Shown: one piece after another, positions 57,975 through 64,000 of the stretch
Numbering within the stretch: position 1 is the stretch's first letter
Layout of the letters: every line of letters starts with the position of its first letter
From: Adineta vaga
Taxonomy: Eukaryota; Rotifera
Length of the DNA: 64,000 nt
NCBI GenBank assembly: GCA_021613535.1
Contig: CP075496.1
Coordinates: 3,596,001 to 3,660,000, forward strand
Reading direction: 5' to 3'
Made by a program: the position numbers and the translations under genes
Notes under the pieces: generated by a model
What the model was told of the DNA's origin: nothing
Databases searched by the model: none
The model's input: the letters and a program-made list of their open reading frames with translations, nothing else

Positions 57975-58977
57975 TGCTTTGTCTTGCTATGTAGATCAGA
58001 GACGAAAAAAGGTATATGAAAAAATTCATTTGATTAAAAAATGAATCAAAGAAAATGAAACAATGATTTTTATATTTGACAAGACGATTTTAATTTTCTC
58101 CAAAAAAAAGATCGATGTATCTTATTTATCGATTGGTAATTTTTGAACCAATGAGAATTTTTCCATGTTGACCGATGTATGTTGATGATCATTTCCTATT
58201 CCTACGACACACCCAAGTCACTTATTCATATATTACATTGAGAAAGAATTCTTTTTTTTACGTATTCTTTCGTTTCAACAGATTAGATATCAGATCAGTA
58301 CAGAAAAAAAATACATCTGAAGTTTTTTCAAAACGTCAAATGATTAAAGTGACTTGATCAACTTTTTCATTCTCTTACAAGTTCACCTGACGAGTTTACC
58401 ACATAAAAAAAATCTTTTATTCCTTCCTCCTTCTCTTTTTTTTCTTTCTTTTTACGTGAATATGTATATATAACTATCGCCTTTTGTATTATACATCGTA
58501 GACAAATTCTTCTTTTTTTTCTGTCTTTCTCGGTTAAGTTTGAATGTTGACACACTCGATTTAGGAGTCTTTTTCTTGCATATGTTCGACCTTACATAAC
58601 TGTCGCATACGTGCTTTGAAATACAGAACTATCAGCGCTATAATAGATTAAAAAAAATGAAATTAAGTGATGTACATTTAGAAATTTGTCTATGATTGAT
58701 CTGATCCAAGGCTAGACTATAGGACTCGTTTTTCGATCCAATTAGTTTTATTCTTTTTCTTTTTGTACTTTAGATAGTGAAAATATTGAACATTAGAAAA
58801 TAAAATCATATGTCGTCTATTTATAATGGTTGTCATCATCGACGAAAGAGAATATTGATATCAAATTAGCAATGATCCGTGACGAGACATTGTCGCCGTC
58901 TCAAAGTTGACCGTCTGTTCTGTCTTACATCATCGTATTCATCTATTCAAAACTAAAACAAAATCTTTTTTTCAATC
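57975..58977. other. Spacer upstream of SPPL3
   Basis: About 1 kb with long A and T runs. No exon is supported, and no calnexin signal peptide exon was recognised. The SPPL3 promoter is expected near the right end. Confidence 0.45.
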
Positions 58978-60775
58978 ATGTTATTTGATGTTCTATTAAC
59001 CATTTCCGATGTCGTGGAAACGCAACCGATTAGTGAACAGAATGTTTATTCGTAAGAAATTTCATTAAAAGTTTAAATCATTTCAATCTATTTTATTTTC
59101 AAGGAGATATAGTATTTTTACTATTATTGATTCATCTCATCTTTCGACATTTGTAATTGCTCTAATTCTGATTGTTTACGGAAGTTTTCGGTAAGAGTTG
59201 ATCTTTTCTTTTCATTTAGAATGCGGTAAATTCTAAACAAAATCTTTTCTTTTGTTTTTTAGAGCATTAGATCTCGATAAAGCAAAAGAGTCTTCTATGT
59301 CAAATAAATTTCTGTCTGAAACATCAAGCAATGAACAAGGTTATTTGCAATGCAACACTTGAACATCTCATATTCAAATTTTTGTTCTTATGTTTTTCAG
59401 CTCCCCATTCACATGTCATTGAAACAATGCATGCAATTGCACTTCCTCTCGGTGCATCAATATCCTTAATTATCATGTTCTTCTTTTTTGATTCCCTTCA
59501 AACAGTCTTCATTCTTTGTACAGCAAGTAAGTTTCCTTCAAAGGATCACTTTTTTCTTTATCAAGGATTATGTTTGAATTAGTTTTAGCCACAATGGGTT
59601 TTGCTTATCTTCTTACACCATGTTGTCAAGTAATACTTCGTCCATGTTCCGATAATACTAAGTACACGATATCCTATTAATCGTTTGTTTTCTTTTTAAT
59701 ATAATTTTTTTTTGTAGGATTTCTTTTGGTATTTGTGGTCGTTATACATTATCTGAAATTGTTGCCTTTAGTTTATCTGTAGGACTTGTCCTAATCTGGA
59801 TTATAACTGGACATTGGCTATTTATGGATGGTAAATACAAATGAATATCTTTCAAATGAAATTCTTCTTGTTTTCTTTAATTTAGTTATTGCAACAGGTT
59901 TATGTATATCGTTCATTGCTCTTGTTCGACTACCAAATTTGAAGGTCTCAGCATTATTATTATTAGGTCTAGTGATCTATGATGTTTTTTGGGTATATTT
60001 TTCACATTATATATTCACAACGAATGTTATGGTTCGAGTCGCAACTCGAGAAGCAGAAAATCCAGTAAATTCATTTGAATTGAATAGAAATGAAACGTTC
60101 AAAAACTCGATGATTTATTTTTAGTTAACAACTATTGCAAAACGATTAAATTTTGATCGATATCGTGCACCTAGACTTTCATTACCTGGTAAAATTGTTT
60201 TTCCAAGGTAAATAGATAAATAAAGAATAGAGTAATCTTTTTCGTTATTTAAATTGAAATTCTTTTTTTTCCTTCTAATCTTAGTATGCAGCACCAAGGT
60301 CGATTTTCATTACTTGGTCTTGGAGATATAATTATGCCTGGACTTGTTCTTTGTTTCGTTCTACGTTATGAATCTCGAAAACGAACAATTAATTTGTATA
60401 ATAATGATCCTTTATTATTAATTAATCGCTTAACATATTTTCAATGTTCTCTATTCGGTTATTGTGCAGGTAAACAAGTATTTCTCAATTTTGTTTATCT
60501 TGAAAAGAATGATTTATCTATTCAAGGTTTAATAACAGCAACTATTTCTTCGGAAATATTCAAATGTGCTCAACCGGCACTTTTATTTCTTGTTCCATTT
60601 ACATTATTACCATTGTTATTAATCGCCTACTTAAAAGTAAATTTAAATATTAGTCATATTTTATACAAAGTTTTTGATGACTGTAATTTAGGGTGATCTT
60701 AATTCAATGTGGTCAGATCCATTTGCTGAGAATGGCGAAATATCATCTTCATCGTGCAAATTACTAAATGTTTAA
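58978..60775 (+). CDS. SPPL3: Signal peptide peptidase-like 3, intramembrane aspartyl protease
   Basis: It cuts type II membrane proteins such as Golgi glycosyltransferases within the bilayer. The orthology signals run in order: [91 protein letters not shown], then the catalytic YD in [38 protein letters not shown], the second catalytic Asp in [11 protein letters not shown] and the PAL motif in [17 protein letters not shown]. The end is LKGDLNSMW...LLNV. All catalytic motifs are intact with about nine membrane helices. The short N-terminus and SPPL3-specific spacing exclude SPP and SPPL2. The 57-base intron at 60470-60526 has no stop codon. AATAAA lies at 61029. Confidence 0.96.
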
Positions 60776-61342
60776 TGTCAGATAGTGTGTTTTGTTATAT
60801 TGTTTTTCTTTTCATCGTTTATACATTCATTCATTTCAGTGTGTGTGTATCTATCTATACTTCAGATTTTCTATGTCGGATTGAACGCTTCTTTATTTCT
60901 TAGAACAGTTTGTCATAGTGTTTTCTTTACTCTCTCTCTACTTATTGTCGTACTTGGATCTGCCTCTTGGTTTTGTACGAACAGTTTGATAGACATATAT
61001 AATTTAAAACAATGAAATTCTGCGTTATAATAAACGCATATCTTTAGATAGTTCAATAAATGTGAGATAAATCTACATAAGCAGAATGTTACAAACCCCA
61101 TGAAACATCTACTGAATTGTACTTTGAAAGTTAAAAAGAACTGTTGGAAATAATGTATTGTTTACTTGAAGAAGAAGAAAAGGAGAGAAAGGCTGTAACT
61201 TTTGCTCTTAGGCTGTTGACATTATTTCGAATCTTTTGAATCAAAGCAAACTCAAAGATACATTGGCAAAGTAATGATTTCTTACGGTTATATTTTTTAT
61301 TCAAAGAGAAAAAAATTAAATATTTTCAAAAGAAAAACATCT
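60776..61342. other. Convergent 3' region of SPPL3 and IQCK
   Basis: About 570 bases of presumed 3' UTRs. AATAAA at 61029-61034 serves the plus-strand gene. No exon is seen. Confidence 0.5.
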
Positions 61343-62200
61343 CTAAACAGGTGCCGGTGATGGATGTTTTCGCCAGAAATCTTCGACGACATCATGAATA
61401 TTACGATTTGATTCTCTCCATTCTCGTTGCCATTGACGTAATTCTTGTACTTCAGGCTGTTTACGAACGCGATAGCCACGATAGAATGATTGAATTTTTA
61501 ATGCAGCTTCCTCTTCATTCCATAAGAGTGATTTCGGTAATGGTGCACGTGGATATTTTTCAAAATGTGTATGAACAAAAGGAATTTCTTCAAGAGATTT
61601 CTCTTTAAAAGATAATTCACGATTTTGTTCATCCATGGAATCAATTCGTTCGGGATTATTATAATATAAATAACGTGTTAGATAATCTAATGCATTAAAA
61701 GCACTACGTTTTCGTTCTAAACATTTACGTTTTTCTGCTTCAACTAATAATTGTTCGATACCTTTTAATAAAATTGGATAAACATATTTTTCTAGATATT
61801 CAATGGTTGGAATTTCTTTTGGACTTTTTTTCATTGGTGTTTTTGGACGATGACTAGCAGTTTGTGTTACTAATTCTCGTTCGAAATCTTCGACAGGTGT
61901 TAAAGCATAATTAATACAAGATGGATGCGATATTCGTGTATCGATTTGAATTTGTGTAATATCATCAATAGGAGCAATGGTATAAGATTGATTACAAAAG
62001 ACGGGTGTATGTTTAGATGGATCATAGATTTTTTTATCTAATATAGGCTTCTTCGATTCCTGAGAATCAGAATGTTTCTTTTCAGCATGAAGAAATGAAC
62101 CTGGTGGAGCATTCGCTATGACTTGAGCACGTTTATTTGCATATTCAGCACATATTTCTTCCCATAAATTCGTTTCTTTATTTGCAATTATAACTGGCAT
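61343..62200 (-). CDS. IQCK: IQ motif-containing protein K, intronless
   Basis: A 285-residue single exon. Matching IQCK segments are YLEKYVYPILLKGIEQLLVEAE, KRSAFNALDYLTRYLYYNNP, EIPFVHTHFEKYPRAPLP, then the calmodulin-binding IQ motif ALKIQSFYRGYRVRKQPEVQ and a helical end (ELRQWQREWRESNRN, VEDFWRKH). The IQ consensus (IQxxxRGxxxR) is complete. The function is poorly defined; its phylogenetic spread suggests a role in cilia or flagella. The start MPVIIANKETNLWEEI is the only good candidate. Lack of introns stands out here. It diverges from TULP4 across 1.3 kb. Confidence 0.9.
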   Translation of the reverse strand: MPVIIANKETNLWEEICAEYANKRAQVIANAPPGSFLHAEKKHSDSQESKKPILDKKIYDPSKHTPVFCNQSYTIAPIDDITQIQIDTRISHPSCINYALTPVEDFERELVTQTASHRPKTPMKKSPKEIPTIEYLEKYVYPILLKGIEQLLVEAEKRKCLERKRSAFNALDYLTRYLYYNNPERIDSMDEQNRELSFKEKSLEEIPFVHTHFEKYPRAPLPKSLLWNEEEAALKIQSFYRGYRVRKQPEVQELRQWQREWRESNRNIHDVVEDFWRKHPSPAPV

Positions 62201-63529
62201 GATTATAAGTACAATTAAACAAAATCTAAAAGAAGATTGAAAGTTTAATAATCTTGTTCTTTGACAAGAATATTATTATAGGCAAAAATTAACTTCATTA
62301 GTAGAATAATTCTTGATTAAATCGAAGAAATCAATCGAGTGTACTGAGATAAGACAAATCAGATAAAAAAGAGTAAGGTTAGTTTTTCTTCTTCTTGTTC
62401 TTCAAAATAGTTTATGATCAAAAGAATCAAACAACCATCATAAAATCCTTCTCCATGTGTTTAACCTTTTTTTGATCGTTTCATTCGATAGATGTCGTTC
62501 TTTTCATTACCGAATTGATTCGTTCTGTTCTATCCAATATCTATGAACGAAATGAATGAATGAATGTTCCTTCTCCTCTTCTTCTTTCATTACACTTTTT
62601 TCTTCTTCTTGTTCTTTTTTTTTGATGATGTTTATTTTCTTTCGATGATTATTTAGAACTGAATTTCTTTTTCGCGTCGTTTTCATCTACCATCCTACGT
62701 ACATATTTCGAACATAGGTAAAGGTTTCTAGTGTTTTTACTTTGTCCTTCTAGAAATGAACAAGTAGAAAAGTAATTAAATCTATGAGTTAATATCACAT
62801 GGAGAAATAAATTGATATCAGTGTAGATAAATATCGATTTTTTACGTCCTACTCGATTAATATTTAAGTTAACACACACACTAGGATATCTAACTGTAAC
62901 GATCATCGAATATAATCGCTACAATCTGTATTCAAGAGCGTAGAAGAATTTTTCCTTCCTGTTTCTTCTGACAAGTACATGACTCTTGTTCTTTCGTCAT
63001 TTTTCTTTCCCGTTTTTTTCCTTTTACCATAGTTTTCTGAAGGTTACAGACACGATAGACAGAGAGAAAAAAGAACAAGGCTGCAAGCATGCATCAAAAT
63101 CCTTTGGATAAACAAGCAGGCCCAATGTCGCTAGAAGCATTGACGTTATTTCTGTATTATCATTTTGATGTTGTCGTACTTAGTCTTTGTATTTCTAATC
63201 TTTCTTTGAATCGTCATGTGACAGATAGAAAAAAATAACGAACGAACGAATGATTCTGAAAAAGTGTGAGACGTTTTTAATCTGCATAGATATGTCTCCT
63301 GATCGGTATGCGAACTTCTTTCATCAACATCCTTGACATTCGGATTAGTCGATGCACAAAGCAATAGGATATTTCATCGATAACTACAAGAAAAAAAAGG
63401 TTGTCGTTTCTATTTGTTATTTTCTTTTTGTTTTAGATTCTGTCTCTTTCTCTTTTTTTCCTTTCGTATTCGATCGCGTTTTTTATTTATTAGTTTTTGT
63501 TCATTTAAAAAATGTCCTAGACTGGTAAC
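62201..63529. promoter_or_regulatory. Divergent spacer between IQCK and TULP4
   Basis: 1.3 kb with pyrimidine-rich tracts (TTCTTC runs at about 62385-62400 and 62570-62620). No exon is supported. An acceptor CCTAG at about 63520 lies nine bases before the TULP4 start, implying a leader exon or a trans-splice site. Confidence 0.45.
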
Positions 63530-64000
63530 ATGTATGCTTATGTTGAATTATCAAACGTCGCACGAACAGATTCGATTATTCAATCATTATCATGGATGAG
63601 TTATGTATCTACTCCATCTTCAACATCAAATATAACCAATGAGGAAAATGAGAATCTTAATACTACGGCAACTAGTACCAATAATAATGATGACGATACT
63701 GATCGTTCAATTCCTGCCTCAACTCAACAACCAATTAATCTGTGTGATGGATGGTTAGCAACAGGTAATACAAATAATATTGTTAGTGTGACATATTCAT
63801 CGATTCGATCGAATGAAAATGCAACAATTCCTGATCGAACGAATTTTAATCTTCGGGCACATCGTACAGAAGTTTGCCTAGTATCATGGAATGTTCCATT
63901 TCAAAAATTAGCAACTGTCGATGAAAAAGGTGTTATTTTTGTTTGGGTGAAACATGATAATCGTTGGTCATTAGAATTAATTAATGATCGTAGTCATCCG
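63530..64000 (+). CDS. TULP4: Tubby-related protein 4, N-terminal part (cut by window edge)
   Basis: TULP4 combines WD40 repeats, a SOCS box and a distant Tubby domain and may act as a substrate adaptor of a cullin ligase. The N-terminus matches: MYAYVELSNV, DSIIQSLSWMS, GWLATGNTNNIVSVTYSS, NFNLRAHRTEVCLVSWNVPF, KLATVDEKGVIFVWV and RWSLELINDRSHP. An Asn/Thr/Asp-rich insert (about residues 27-60) is absent from vertebrate proteins. About 157 residues are visible without an intron, and the frame is open at the right edge. It is the second Tubby-family gene in the window. Identification is secure for this segment; the rest of the gene cannot be judged. Confidence 0.93.
   Translation, partial: MYAYVELSNVARTDSIIQSLSWMSYVSTPSSTSNITNEENENLNTTATSTNNNDDDTDRSIPASTQQPINLCDGWLATGNTNNIVSVTYSSIRSNENATIPDRTNFNLRAHRTEVCLVSWNVPFQKLATVDEKGVIFVWVKHDNRWSLELINDRSHP

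Noticed and set aside
58175-58555. Short basic and aromatic frames upstream of SPPL3
   Set aside because: Built on A/T homopolymers, with no recognisable domain or splice continuity.

Overview
The window reads as nuclear DNA of a small-genome animal, most probably a rotifer of the bdelloid type. The DNA is AT-rich. Genes are cut by many very short introns (about 45-70 bases, GT...AG) and are packed tightly in both orientations. The protein set is metazoan: animal-type fatty acid synthase, SPPL3, PPP1R37, IQCK, TULP4 and a P-glycoprotein. An F-box remnant and a bacterial/fungal-looking DUF1761 gene fit a bdelloid, but the lineage call is an inference. No rRNA, tRNA, CRISPR, transposase or integrase was recognised.

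Left part (1-20.2 kb). An EB1/MAPRE microtubule plus-end gene (-) shares a short divergent spacer with an unrecognised Ser/Pro-rich gene (+), which converges on a Tubby gene (-). An unrecognised conserved-looking gene (-) follows. About 5.5 kb of microsatellite-rich DNA without genes then precedes a transcription-factor-like gene (+) whose C-terminal domain resembles the NR2E nuclear-receptor ligand-binding domain, although no DNA-binding domain is visible. PPP1R37 (-) and POLR2I (-) lie head to tail.

Middle (21-51 kb). A one-exon DUF1761 membrane protein (+), a USP25/28 deubiquitinase (+) and a small unknown gene (+) come first. Next is a minus-strand run: a fused two-domain phosphoethanolamine N-methyltransferase, maleylacetoacetate isomerase (GSTZ1), condensin kleisin NCAPH, and a complete animal-type fatty acid synthase of about 8 kb (KS-MAT-DH-ER-KR-ACP-TE). 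After a 2.6 kb spacer comes a full-length ABCB (MDR-type) transporter (+). The methyltransferase (phosphocholine) and FASN (palmitate) both feed membrane lipid synthesis, but nothing shows that they are co-regulated.

Right part (51-64 kb). An intronless PPT1-like thioesterase (-) and a four-helix membrane protein (-) are followed by a patch of broken genes at 54.3-58.0 kb: a disrupted calnexin, an F-box remnant and a coiled-coil remnant. Then come SPPL3 (+), intronless IQCK (-) and the start of TULP4 (+), which runs off the right edge. The main second-look items are the nuclear-receptor-like protein without a DNA-binding domain, the broken calnexin locus, the DUF1761 transfer candidate, and four introns that are multiples of three and lack stop codons, so naive gene models will read through them.
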